The position numbers and the translations under genes are program-made. 64,000 nt of DNA from Carnegiea gigantea (lineage: Eukaryota; Streptophyta; Magnoliopsida; Caryophyllales; Cactaceae): NCBI GenBank assembly GCA_029747015.1, contig JAKOGI010002785.1, forward strand, positions 22,318-86,317, in the 5' to 3' direction. Each line of letters begins with the position of its first letter. The stretch's first letter is position 1. Below are positions 22,801-33,069 of the stretch, piece by piece. Below the pieces are notes generated by a model that worked only from the letters and a program-made list of their open reading frames with translations, searched no databases and was not told the DNA's origin.

Positions 22801-24404
22801 TTGAGGATTTCGGATGGTGATAATGGCTTGAGAGTAATCTTCTTGCCTCCCTTAGACAAGGAGTATGTATTCATAAAACCATCATGGGTCACCCTTCGGT
22901 CATACAACCAAGGCCTTCCCAACAATACATGGCATGCATCCATAGGTATAACATCACACCAAAGTTGGTCTTGATAGTTCTTACCAATGGATAAGAAAAT
23001 AAGGCACCGTGAATTGACTTGAAGTCCTTTGCTTTGATTCAGCCATTGAATGTTGTAGGGATGGGGATGGGCCGTAGCTTGTAAACCAAGCTTCTCAATC
23101 ATAGTAAGTGACACCACGTTTGCACAACTCCCACCATCAATGATCAATGAACACACCTTGCCTTGAACCGTGCACCTAGTGTGAAAAATGTTTTCCCTTT
23201 GTTCATCTTTGGTGCTCTTTTGGCCGTTCAAGACCCTCCTCAAAACCAGCATCTCTCCTTCATCAGCTTCCTCCTCGACTTCTTCTTGACTTTCTTCATG
23301 AGCTTCCGCAGTTTCATCCTCAATTTCACCTTCAACTTCTTGCTCATCCACAACTCTCCACTCGGCTAAAGTGATTACTTTGCGGTTTGGGCACTCTGAA
23401 GCTATATGGCCTAACCCTTGGCACTTGAAACATCTTCTAGTGCTCATTGGATTGGGATTTGGACGAATTGGGGGTGCTGGGGCCTTTTGTGGTGCTTGGG
23501 TTCTTTGTGGATTGAAAGGGAAGGGATTTTGTGGCTTAGAAACTGGTTGGGAACTCCCCTTGTTAAAAGGTTGGTTCCGGGTTGGAGGTCTTTGATGTGG
23601 AGGCTTAAAAGTTTGCTTAGCTTTCTTTTGTTGCTCCACTTTGTGAGCAAGCACACAAACCTCATCAAAGGTAGTATAAGCTTACAATTCAACGACGTTT
23701 GAGTACCTAGGATCGAGTCCTCCTAAGTACCTTACAATCGTTTGCTCTTCCGGTTCTTGCAAATCACATTTAATCACAAGCTTTTCAAATTCTCTAGTGT
23801 ATTCTTCAACACTAAGATTGCCTTGGTTCAGATTATGAAGTTGTGAATAACAATCTTGAACATACGTGGGGGGTAGGAATCTAGCCTTCAACTTGGTTTT
23901 CATCTTTTCCCAAGTTCTGATTTTAGTCTTACGTTCCCTAACTCTCTTAGCACATAAGTTGGTCCACCATAAGGAAGCATACTTATGTAACCTTAATGCC
24001 ACCAACTTGACTTTCTTTTCTTCTGGAACGTCCTTATACTCAAATACCCTCTCCACTGTGTGCAACCAGTCCAAGAAGTCCTCTGGATCAAGTTTGCCTT
24101 CATATTCTGGAATTTCAACTCTAAAATCATTAGAGTTACCTTGTCCTCTTGGCTCTTGTCGTGGTTCTCTGAATAGTTCTTCATCACTTGAGGACTCAAG
24201 GTGGTGACTGAATACTTGCTCTCGGCCTTGTAATGCTGAATGGGATGGTTCTTCATTGAATTTTTGCTTTTGCTTGAGGAAGGCACCTAATTGCTTGCGT
24301 AAATATTCATTCTGGGCCTTGAGCTCTTGGTTAGTAGAAGTAATCTCATGATTACTCTTCATAATAGTATCAAGCTTCTCTTCTATGCTCATACTAGTAC
24401 ACAT
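19856..24404 (-). pseudogene. gag-pol: G gag-pol polyprotein, multiply disrupted
   Basis: Gag starts near 24404 (MCTSMSIEEKL, followed by a coiled coil). It stops at 23682 by CAA-to-TAA just before the AYTTFDEVC segment. Knuckle [14 protein letters not shown] and protease IIDGGSC lie in 22737-23654. A frameshift near 22780 shifts to the frame holding RT and RNase H (to 20740; VVYFDDILIYS visible). A 2-base loss near 20815 shifts again into the integrase core (20531-20812), where HPRTDDQTE carries Asp for the usual Gly. A TAG replaces Trp at 20531-20533, and another stop lies near 20370. The C-terminus (19856-20341) runs 53 codons into the 3' LTR and ends in a basic RPRTRSQTKK segment, reminiscent of the tails of some CRM elements. 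Not functional. Confidence 0.88.
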
Positions 24405-24476
24405 GTTGTGTTTGAGAAATGGAGAAGAAGGAAGTTTGGATTTTGTGGGTTCAATACCAGGCCAAGATGAAACACA

Positions 24477-24488
24477 GCTCTGATACCA
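24477..24488 (-). other. Primer-binding site of G
   Basis: TGGTATCAGAGC on the minus strand, separated from the LTR end (24493) by TATT. Gag begins only about 75 bases further on, so G has a very short leader after the PBS, unlike A, B and C. Confidence 0.93.
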
Positions 24489-24564
24489 AATATGATGTAA
24501 AGGCCAAGGGTGGGGACAACCCAAGCAACCTCACATCAAAAGAAAGACAATTCGAGAAGGGAAG

Positions 24565-24646
24565 ACGCACGGTCGTGCGTCCAACCGTGTGCAGCCTCGG
24601 GTTGCAAATTGCAGGGTACGCACGGGCGTGCGTTGAACCGTGCGTG
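24565..24646 (-). other. GC-rich hairpins within G LTR end (2 units)
   Basis: Units at 24565-24592 and 24618-24646 contain ACGCACG-GG-CGTGCGT and CGCACG-GT-CGTGCG, each flanked by an ACCGTG element. In A, B and C the equivalent hairpins lie between PBS and gag. In G they lie in the last 160 bp of the LTR, so they would still be in the RNA leader. The 3' LTR copy (17148-17218) is partly decayed. Confidence 0.72.
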
Positions 24647-24916
24647 GACTGTGATAAGCTTGCCTTGGATGAATCTTCACGGTTTTGAATGTCTTTGAGA
24701 GCAAAGCCTATTCTAATGCAATGAGCTTTGTTTGGACTTGATTCTATGAGGGGAAAGGTAGAAGGAGTAGTATTGAAAGGGGGAAATGGAAGTATGGTAG
24801 GTGGTTTAATGGAATGACTTGAAGAACATTCAAGTATTGAAGGTGATAAATGAAGAACACGAAGAACGAAGAAGATCAACTTGAAGATTCAACTAATCAA
24901 GTGATTTAGGATAGAA

Positions 24917-25060
24917 CTAAACTCGAGGATTAGATACAGAAACACCACTAATCTTTGAGTTTAGGGCCCTTAAGTTTGATTAAGATACAGAATCACCACT
25001 CAATCAAGATTAAGACACACTTGAACACCACTTAGTTTGGCCTAAACTAAGATAAGCAAG
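24917..25060 (-). other. Leader hairpin module in G 5' LTR (3 hairpins)
   Basis: In element orientation, hairpin 1 (25020-25060) has outer CTTG/CAAG, inner CTTAGTTT/AAACTAAG and apical AGGCC. Hairpin 2 (24969-25014) pairs about 15 bases around TGGTGATTCTGTAT. Hairpin 3 (24917-24964) pairs CTAAACTC/GAGTTTAG and GATTAG/CTAATC around TGGTGTTTCTGTAT. A GGGCCC joins 2 and 3. Confidence 0.8.
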
Positions 25061-26097
25061 CAAGAGTTTTGAAGAGAAAGCTCAGAAGCTCTCTATGATT
25101 TTCTTTTACTAAAAACTGAAGTTTTTTTTTCTCCTTTTTTTGCCGTGAGAGGCCTTACATAAGCAGCAATATGACCAAGCTAAGCAGGCTAGCAAGCACC
25201 TCACTTTTCCTTCCTAGGAGGGAAAGGTATTAACTAGCTCTAATTGCCACGGTTAGAGCTAATTGGCTTCAAGCATGCTTAAGACTAATCAAAACACACT
25301 TAAACCTTCAAGGAAAACAAGACAAATGATCATTACAACATAACCAACTTGTCCCTAAGCTTAATCAGCGTTCAAAGGCAGCAAGTAGCCATGTGAGTAG
25401 CCGAAAAGTGGCAATCCCCTTTGCGGCTGGCCAATGGCATTCAAGGGACATCTTTCCTTGTCTCTTCCTTCTCATTGGCCGTTCTTTCCAAGGTTGTAGC
25501 TGATGATGATTGCCTTGGGGTGTGTGCCCAGCCTTGGGAGGTGTGCCAACTCAGTTGATAGCAAGGAAACCCACCGGAAAGGGTTTGCTCAGCCGTGCCT
25601 CCAAACCGTGCGCAATGGGCAGTTTTACACTCGGTTTTCAGGCCAAGTTTACCCAAAGCAAAAAGGATATGGCTTGGGTTTTAAACGTGGGGGAGAAAGT
25701 TAAAAGGTGTATATAAACCCCCTCATTTAAGAAATCAAGGCTAAACATGGATTAAGTAAGGTAATCACATGCAAACTTTTAACCGTGCAGAATTGGACTA
25801 ATTCTGGCCGGTTGGGAAAAACGCCTTTGATCTTTCATCCTCTTGTAGCATGACTTGAATTCAATGCTTGGACTTGAAAGTTAACTTCCTGAGGATTCCA
25901 AAAATGCAAAAATATTGGCCTTAAGCCATGAAATGGCTTAAGAAATCAGATGCACAAAACCGGGCTTGTGCAGGCCGGTTGTGCTAGTTTCAGCTTCTTG
26001 CCAAAGGTGAGCCATCTTCTTGGTTTGGGACCTTGTTCTTGGCCGACTTGGACTTGTTTCATCTGGAGCAAGGTCTTGGCTAGGTAGGACTCCATTA

Positions 26098-26523
26098 GAG
26101 AGCATTGCTCTTATTTCTCTTAAATCACTAAACTTGCTTATCTGTAACTAGGCCAGTTAGGGTGGTGTTCAAGTATAGTCTTAAACTTGATTAAGTGGTA
26201 TTTCTATATCTTAATCATAGTTTAAGGGCCCTAATCTTGTTCTTCGTGGTGTTTCTATATCCTTGAACAAGCTTAGTTCTACCTAGATTAGTCTTTGATG
26301 GTGATTTCTGTATCCAAAGATTAGTTTAGTGTCTATCCTAGCTTTTCCTTTTCCCATTTTGAATCCCTTGATTCTAAATCTATTCCCCTCCTTACGTTTT
26401 AGCTGATTCACAACTAGCTTATAACGTGCCTTTCTCTTGAGTTTTCCTTGAGTGTACTCTCTCTTGGTTTTAAGCTTTTGCTCTTTAGTTGAGTTTTAGC
26501 ATAGACCCTTGGGGGATCCATCA
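26098..26523 (+). mobile_element. Family D LTR shared by D2 and D3, right part
   Basis: This is the continuation of the LTR broken by G (26098-26102 is the target duplicate). It ends GATCCATCA at 26523, followed by a PBS. It holds the hairpin module at 26133-26329, here with four hairpins. The last pairs 15 positions between 26284 and 26329 around TGGTGATTTCTGTAT, three of them as G-U wobbles. Confidence 0.85.
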
Positions 26524-26527
26524 TATT

Positions 26528-26539
26528 TGGTATTAGAGC
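26528..26539 (+). other. Primer-binding site of D3
   Basis: TGGTATTAGAGC, one mismatch to the standard initiator-Met site, four bases after the LTR. Confidence 0.82.
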
Positions 26540-26666
26540 AAGTTTAGAACTTGGTCTGAAACCCACACCATCCATATGCTCTCAAACTCAGCCACAAACA
26601 CATTTCAAATGCATTCCACAAATCAGCCCAAACACATCCCCAAAACATAACCTATAACCTCCCACC

Positions 26667-27320
26667 ATGTCCCTTAGAAAACTTCTCAAATTGAAAGTTG
26701 AATTTGATGCCTTTGATCTAAAGATGCAACAAAGGGACCTTGAGAGGCAATGAATAAAGCTCGAGTTGTAACAACAAATGGTTGATCTACAATTCATCAT
26801 GGTTGAAATCAAAAAGGAAGTTAGGCAGCCCTTGTTCTCTAATGAAGGATGCAAAGAAGACAATGAGGTGGATTGGGACCTCCCTCCAAAATTTGATGAA
26901 TATAAAGATGAACAAGACGAGCACCAAGAAGAAATTGAGGAGGAAGAGGAGGAGAATGTTGGGGATGATCTTGAGGAAACTTTGGAGGAGATAGTCATGA
27001 AAGCAGATAAAGGCGAAATGCTTACTTTGGGCACCAACCATCCACCAAAGAACCATGAGCATCTAAGCCTTTTTCTCACTTCTAGTGAACCATTACTTAA
27101 AGCCTCTAATTCTGAAATTAGAACTTTTAGGGAATGGGCAAGTCCAAAGGGTCCCCTCCAAATCAGACTCAACTAATCATGAATGATGAGTGGAAAAGAG
27201 TCTCTAAGGTCAAGAAAGACTTATTTGAATGGCTGGTATTATTTCAACCAGAATTGTAAACACAAGTGGGAGATGATTACCAAACTATTTGAGGTCAAAT
27301 CTTTTTCAACAAGAGGAGAA
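26667..27320 (+). pseudogene. D3 internal region, different deletion derivative
   Basis: The ATG at 26667 gives the same Leu/Lys-rich N-terminus as D2 with a shared stop after LERQ. An open stretch at 26778-27176 (132 aa) has an acidic region with an eight-residue Glu-rich run, then KADKGEMLTL, which corresponds to the region just before protease. It continues directly into HEHLSLFLTSSEPLLKAS, which in G and A lies after the protease. The protease is therefore deleted here, unlike in D1 and D2, where a dead protease remains. The polypurine tract AAGAGGAGAA precedes the LTR. Confidence 0.75.
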
Positions 27321-29164
27321 TGATGGACATCTACCCATGAACCTCAATTTGGACTAAGGGGTTAGTCAAGGTAATAAGGTTTTAACATCCTAAACCCAAG
27401 AAAAACCGATATTTTTTGCTAGGAACATGAAAATAGTAGGTTCCGGGTTTAAAGCAGTGTAGTAGCCTTGTTTTGAGAACCAGATAATTTCTACTTCCAT
27501 AGGATTTAAGTTCAATATTTTGCCTTAAGCTTGACATTCAAGAAGTTGTCTTTCTAACAAAACAAGTTTCACCTCATTTGGAATTGATTTACCTATCCAA
27601 ATCAGTCTTTTAATCCAAACTATCAAAACTGCCAGTTTAGGCAGAAATGCGTCTGCTTTTGTGTATTGTATTCCTTTGACTTATTTTGGGTTTAAGTCTG
27701 AAATTTTTACATATTTTGGTTCCTTAATGTCTTAGATATGTGAGCATGTAAATACATCTGGTTTATATTAAGTAGGACAGGAGAACCAAGGCATTTTGTT
27801 GAACAGTGTAGGCTGGACCTGGTTTTGGACCAGTTTGAGTATTCTGCGGATTTGGATGGGCAAATGATCTCCAAAATATGTGATTCCATCTGAAGGAGTT
27901 AGAAGACATCCTGAGATTTCCAACCATGTGTGGCAATCCAAATCATGCCCACGTTTTGCATGTGAAAGGTGGCGTCCAAGCAGAGCTTGCAAAACTACAG
28001 TATTCTGCTCGGTTGCACCTAATTGGTGCATTTGGTAGTTGATATCTTTCTAGCCATCCAATTTCATCCAAGAAGCTTGATATGGCAATTGCAAGAGTCT
28101 TGCACACAATCATGGAGCAACCAATTGAAGAACCAACGAGAAACAAGTGAACAAAGGCAGAAACTCTCTCATTGGCTAGCCGTAAAGCACAAAGGGAACA
28201 AGGCTACTTTTTGCTTTTCTCTCACAGAAGGGGAGTTGCATACTGGCTTGCTTACTTCCTTAGGATGATCATAATCTTTATAATCTAGCTTATTCTGATG
28301 CATAAAGATGTAATTAGCTTAGTTTAATCATGCTTGATTGTAATCGGTTTTGTTAAGCGAGGTTTAAAGCTCAATTAGGATAAGAAACCTCCTAAGGCCC
28401 CTAGCTTGTTTGCTTGCTAGCTTCACATACTCTTCAAGATGTCTAGAAACACAATCATAAGCTGCAAGGTTCAGCATTTTGTGAAGAGGAACCCGTGAGA
28501 AGCAAAAGGAAGTAGAAGATGTCTCTTTGTCTGGATTGGCTAGCCGAAAAGCAACATCACTTTACGACCGCTTTCGTTTTCTTTTCCAAATATTCTGATT
28601 GTGTTAGGCTTAATAACATGTAATTAAGGTTGTAAACATCATTTATTTTGCTTTCCTTTTCATTTTGATTGTAATTAAGCTAAGTGAGTTAGTATTCTAT
28701 TTAGTGCTAACTGTGAGGATTTACTTAAGTTAACACGTTTCCTTCTTAGAAAGGAAACCTCAGCAGCTGGCTTGCTTGCTTAGGTGCTAGCTAGGCTTGT
28801 ACTAAAGATGTAACTCACGGCCATTTGCATTTCATTACACACTTGAATCAAAAATCAGATTGAGAGCATTTTGCTTTCCCACACTCAAAACACTTCACTT
28901 GCTTATCCTTAATTTGGTCGATTAAGGTGGTGATAAAGTAAGTCCTAATCTTTGTTTAAGTGGTGTTTCTGTATCTTAATCAAAGTTTAGGGACCCTAAA
29001 CTAAAGTTTGGTGGTGTTTCTATATCCAAACAAAGGTTTAGAACTGTCATTCTCCATTGATTACCCCACGGGTTTGCCTAAGCTTAACTAGAATTCAGTT
29101 TACTAAACCGTGAGTACTTGAATCCTAGCTTGAGTTTTTCATTCATTCCCTTTAAGATACTTCA
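27321..29164 (+). mobile_element. 3' LTR of D3, enlarged composite LTR
   Basis: This 1844-bp LTR starts TGATGGACATC and ends GATACTTCA (CATCA mutated). It is longer than the D LTR at 13451-15025. Bases about 28200-28420 match the promoter-proximal part of the D2/D3 LTR (near 16800-16990), while about 28540-28800 match that of the D1/D2 LTR (near 14400-14640). Two alternative U3 segments are thus joined in series. The palindrome is at 28737-28759 and the hairpin module at about 28907-29041. Confidence 0.82.
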
Positions 29165-29190
29165 TATTTGGTATCAGAGCTTAGGTTTCT
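29165..29190 (+). mobile_element. Stub of a further D unit: PBS only
   Basis: After the LTR comes TATT and TGGTATCAGAGC (29169-29180), then 10 bases before the E LTR. The D array therefore once had another internal region to the right, now replaced or interrupted by E. Confidence 0.78.
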
Positions 29191-30271
29191 TGATGTATCT
29201 CTCCTTACACTTGCCAAAGAAATGGAAGCAAAAGAAAGGTAGGCGTGTGAAGATGGGAGAAGAACAAGTTGATAGAACAAGTGCCTTCAAGAGATAATTC
29301 AAGAGGAGCCACTCTTGTTGAACACTTGGGCAATCTCTTTAGATCAATTAGGATACAGAAACACCACCTAATTGAGATAAAGAGACCTAGACACCACCTA
29401 AGTTTCCACACTTAAGATATAGAACTAGGATTTGGGAGAGACAATGCTCAAACTTGTATTCAATTTGACAAAAGACCCTTACAAAAGGAAGAGAGGGGGT
29501 ATTTATAGACCACAACCTCCCTTACTCGGCCAAGGGCTGCAAAAACCAGCTGAAAAGTGACTAAATGACTAAGCCTAAGTTAGATTACAAGTACAAGTTG
29601 ATTATACAAGTGATCTAGCCTAACCTTGACACCTCACTAGCTTAATTAATCTCAAGATTGAGGTGTCAAGCATCCAAAAGCCAATGTGCAGCAGCTTGGG
29701 ACCTTGAATCTGTCAAGGGGACAAGAGGACACTCCAAAACCAAGGTTGCAACCGGCCCTCCCTTGAAACCGGTTAAAAGGAATTTCCTTCCTTCTTTGGC
29801 TGGATAAAAGAAGCACAAGTTGGTCCCTTAGCTCAACTTTAGGGCCATGATTTGATAAATATTTAGGTGCCTTTTCATGCCCTAAATTTTGACAAAAGTT
29901 GGAGTTGAATAGGTCAGCCAATCGTCCCCTTAATTCAGGTTGTGCTGGATTGCGCCCTGCAGTGCGCTGTCTTCGGTTTTGCTTGGTTGACTGACCAAAT
30001 GGACTCCAAATGCCTTACAAAAGGTCTTGTTGGAAAGCTAAGATCTTAAGCTTCAAGGGGGTGGTGCGTGCAGGAAATTTCCCCTTCTACATTTTGCTCC
30101 AACAAGGAAACAAAACCGGGCCAGAAACGGTATGAACTTTACAGTTCGATTTCTTCTTTGTGCATGTGATTTCTGACTAAGGCATGAACTTCTTTGGCCT
30201 CCGTGGACTCCTTAGCAGGGGAGGGATCATTGGCAATGGTTTTGGAAGGTTTGGTTGGATGGTCCCCATCA
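29191..30271 (-). mobile_element. 3' LTR of element E
   Basis: This 1081-bp LTR on the minus strand runs from TGATGGGGACCATCC (30271) to GAGATACATCA (29191), with a CTGGGGGGA purine tract just upstream. A TATAAATA-type box reads on the minus strand at 29500-29507. The hairpin module is at 29289-29429. The 5 bases outside the end are TTTCT; the matching duplicate cannot be found because the 5' part of E is missing. Confidence 0.85.
29289..29429 (-). other. Leader hairpin module in E LTR (3 hairpins)
   Basis: In element orientation: hairpin 1 (29386-29429) pairs CCTAG/CTAGG and CTTAAGT/ACTTAGG with TTCTATAT and TGGTGT on opposite sides. Hairpin 2 (29335-29384) pairs CTCTTTA/TAAAGAG and TCAATTAGG/CCTAATTGA around TGGTGTTTCTGTAT. 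Hairpin 3 (29289-29321) pairs CAAGAG/CTCTTG around a loop that starts TGGCTCC and ends ATTAT. Confidence 0.78.
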
Positions 30272-31698
30272 TCCCCCCAGGTGAGTTGGAGTTTGGCCTC
30301 AAACTTGGGATTTCTTCATTCTCTTCAAAGTATGGACTGAGGTCAGCCACATTGAAGGTGGCAGAGACCCCGTACTCACCGAGCAAGTCGACCTTGTAGG
30401 CATTAGGCCTGACCTTCTCCAATACCTCAAAGGGGCCATCCGATCTCGGTATGATTTTGGACTTGCGTTTGCTTGGAAACCTTTCCTTCCTCAAGTGGAT
30501 CCACACTAAGTCTCCTGGTTGGAAATGGGCCTCCCTCTTGTGCTTGTTGGCTTGGTGCATGGCCTGGGCATTAGCCTTCTCAATCCTTTCCCGGACTTGA
30601 GCATGAAGGTCTTTGATCTCTTTGGCCCTTTTCTCGGCCTCCGAACTAAACTTGTTAGGTTTAGGAATGGGAGTGAGGTCCAAGGGTGTTTTTGGATTGT
30701 ATCCATAGACCACTTGAAAGGGGGAGAGGTGGGTGGCTTTGCTTGGTGCCCGATTGAAAGCAAACTCCGCATGGGCCAAGAGTTCATCCCAAGCCTTGAG
30801 GTTGTTCTTCACAAGTACCCGAAGCAAGGTTCCCAAAGTCCAGTTAGTCACCTCGGTTTGGCCATCAGTTTGGGGGTGACAAGTGGTACTGAACTTGAGG
30901 TGTGTCCCCATCTTTCTCCAAAGTGTGAGCCAAAAGTGACTAAGGAACTTAGTGTCCCTATCCGAAACCATGCTTTTGGGGATGCCATATAGTCTCACAA
31001 TCTCCTTGAAGTAGAGATTGACTATGTGGGTGGCATCATGGGTGGTGTGACAAGGAACAAAGTGGGCCATTTTGGAGAATCGGTCCACCACCACCATGAT
31101 GGAGTCCTTGCTTCTTTGAGTGCGAGGCAAACCCATGATGAAGTCCAAACTAATGTCTTCCCATGCGGCTAAAGGCACGGGCAAAGGAGAGTAGGGACCG
31201 TGGGGAAGGACATGGCTCTTAGCCATGTGGCAAATTGAACACCTTTTGATAAAGTGTTCCACATCTTTAGCCATCTTCGACCAATAATAATGCTCCTTGA
31301 GCATTGAACAAGTCTTCTCCACCCCAAAGTGACCGGATAGAGCACCACTATGAAGCTCTTGAATTAGTAACTCAATAAACCCACACTTGGGGATGCAAAG
31401 CCGTGACCCCTTGAAGAGGAACCCCTCTAGGACATGGAAGAGGCCGTAGGGGTGGTTGGCACATTTGACATAGATCTCTTTGAAGTCATCATCATTGGTG
31501 TACATCCCTTTGACAATTTCAAACCCAAGTACCTTGGATTCTAGGACCGAGAGGAGAAAGTATCTCCTAGAGAGTGCATCCGCTCCCTTGTTTAGCTTGC
31601 CGGCCTTGTGATGCATCATGAAGTTGAATGCTTGGAGGTACTCAACCCACTTAGCATGGCGGGGGTTGAGCTTATGTTGCCCTTGAATGAACTTGAGG
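30177..31698 (-). pseudogene. E pol fragment: end of RNase H plus integrase
   Basis: About 507 codons stay open from LKFIQGQHKLN, the part of RNase H after the HSDHEA motif, to the C-terminus. The fragment has the RNase H/integrase linker, integrase zinc site (CSICHMAKS), core (SLDFIMGLP, SDRDTKF, HPQTDGQTE) and a C-terminus running 31 codons into the 3' LTR. The frame is intact, but the gene is cut at 31698 by the C1 LTR, so gag, protease, RT and most of RNase H are missing. Reading upstream gives an artificial fusion with antisense LTR. It is closest to C and B in sequence but clearly a separate family. Confidence 0.9.
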
Positions 31699-31823
31699 TG
31701 ATGTATATGTGGGTGGTAAGTGAACCAAATCAAACTCAAATAAACCCAAATAAGAATTGAACCAAAGTAAAGAGAATATGGAAGGTTGATTGAGATGGAA
31801 TGAAAATAATAACACAAAAGAAC
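31699..31823 (-). mobile_element. C1 3' LTR, distal 125 bp
   Basis: On the minus strand this is the last 125 bp of the C1 3' LTR, ending at 31699 inside the E pol gene. The rest resumes after the B array at 48792. AGAAC at 31819-31823 and 48787-48791 is the 5-bp target duplication of the B array. The flank of the LTR end is CCTCA, which does not match the flank of the C1 5' LTR. Confidence 0.88.
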
Positions 31824-32958
31824 TGATGCGGATCAGCCCCAAGGGGTTCTTCTAGCTCAAGAGGTCATAAAGGCTTTCCAAGGACTAGAAATCAATCAAG
31901 AGATGATCACTTGCATTCTACCGGGTTCATCTTGCGCATGGCCCGACTTTCTGACCTTGGTAACCTGATGTCCTGAGGCTTTAAAGCCAAACTTTTGGTG
32001 TTCCTGGAAACATGGGAGAGTTAGCTGCCCAATAAATCAAGTTTCATCCCATTTGGATGTCATTTGCCCACCCAAACCCTTTGTTAAAGCCCAACTGCCC
32101 AAACTGTTCTTCCAGGCCAGATTGTACCCGGTTTTGGAAGCCCAATTTCCCTAACCTAAAGTACTCCTAACAACCTGGAATTTTGAAACCTAGATCCCTT
32201 TTTGAGTTGGCTAAAAGGTTGGGAAAAGAAACCAGAGTCAAACGTTCCCCAAGGAGGCTAAAAGAGAGGAAACTTCTAAAGGTGCTTTTCGGAAGTCAGA
32301 CTGCATCATCTCACTTGTTCTGCTTATAACTCCTGAACGGCTGCACCAACTGAGCTCCAAAAGTAGTCATATGAAAGAGCACTTTCTAAGCTTTCTATTA
32401 AGGTATGTTGGAGCCAATTTGGGTAAGTAGAAAGGGAGATATGGCTGCAGAAAGTTGACCCTGCAAAACTGGAAAGCTGCCAGCAACTGTCACCATCACC
32501 TTTTGTACTTTTCTTGCTTTTTGTGCTTCCCCTTTTGTCTTGGTCCGATTGGCTTGGCTTGTACCCCTTTTAATCTGATTTTTGAGGCTCCCCCCTATAT
32601 AAGGGGCCTTTAGGAATGTAAGATGGCAGCTTGAACATTTTATGCAAATGAAATTGAGTGATTTACTCTCCCTTGAAACTCCTAGTTGCTTTAGCTTGAA
32701 TTGGCTAGTTCAGGTGGTGTTCTTCTAGGTTCCTTTTCTTGCTTATGGTGGTGATTAAATTCTATATCCATAAGTGAAGGAGGAATAGCCCAACTTCTCC
32801 TCTAGGTGGCGCCATTGGCTTATCCTAGACAAGAGGGTTGCATTCTATCTTCCAAGACCGGTTTGAGCTACTTGTTCTATTCGGTTTTGCTTGGTATTGT
32901 TTTCGATCTTTCCCATCTTATATCCTCATTCTTGGCATCCCCTAGGCTACATACATCA
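31824..32958 (+). mobile_element. B array arm 2, first LTR
   Basis: This 1135-bp LTR starts TGATGCGGATCAG (one change from the family TGATGGGG) and ends ACATACATCA. TATATAAG is at 32596-32603. The array target duplication AGAAC precedes it at 31819-31823. It is the 5' LTR of B3. Confidence 0.93.
32682..32785 (+). other. Leader hairpin module, family B (2 hairpins)
   Basis: Hairpin 1 (32682-32728) pairs CTAG/CTAG and CTTGAA/TTCAGG, with TGGTGTTCTT on its 3' side. Hairpin 2 (32730-32785) pairs TTCC/GGAA and CTTATGG/CCATAAG around a loop that starts TGGTGATT and ends TTCTATAT. It begins about 80 bp after the TATA box. The same module is in all five complete or nearly complete B LTRs. Confidence 0.75.
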
Positions 32959-32961
32959 TCT

Positions 32962-32973
32962 TGGTATCAGAGC
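32962..32973 (+). other. Primer-binding site of B3
   Basis: TGGTATCAGAGC, three bases (TCT) after the LTR end. Confidence 0.94.
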
Positions 32974-33069
32974 TTAGGCTACCCTCTTGGCCAAGCTTCC
33001 ACCCCAAACACATTTCCCAAACACAAACCACAAAACTGCCTTTCTTCACCCGCGTTGGACAGCCATTTA

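Larger units (their letters stand above)
24493..26097 (-). mobile_element. 5' LTR of element G
   Basis: This 1605-bp LTR is flanked by GAGAG at 26098-26102. Its outer end reads TAATGGAGTCC, with TG mutated. A palindromic TTTCCTTCCTAGGAGGGAAA lies at 25206-25225 (strand-symmetric reading), about 45 bp before a CTTATGTAAGG TATA-like box near 25153-25163. The hairpin module follows at 24917-25060 and the GC hairpins at 24565-24646, close to the LTR end. Confidence 0.9.

Noticed and set aside
29191..30271. Chromodomain at the C-terminus of the E, B, C or G integrases
   Set aside because: No aromatic-cage pattern or VKWKG-like motif was found; the tails are short and family-specific.
30177..31817. 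A 546-aa open frame with a hydrophobic N-terminus resembling a signal or membrane segment
   Set aside because: The first 40 residues are antisense C LTR sequence joined by chance to the E pol fragment at 31698/31699.
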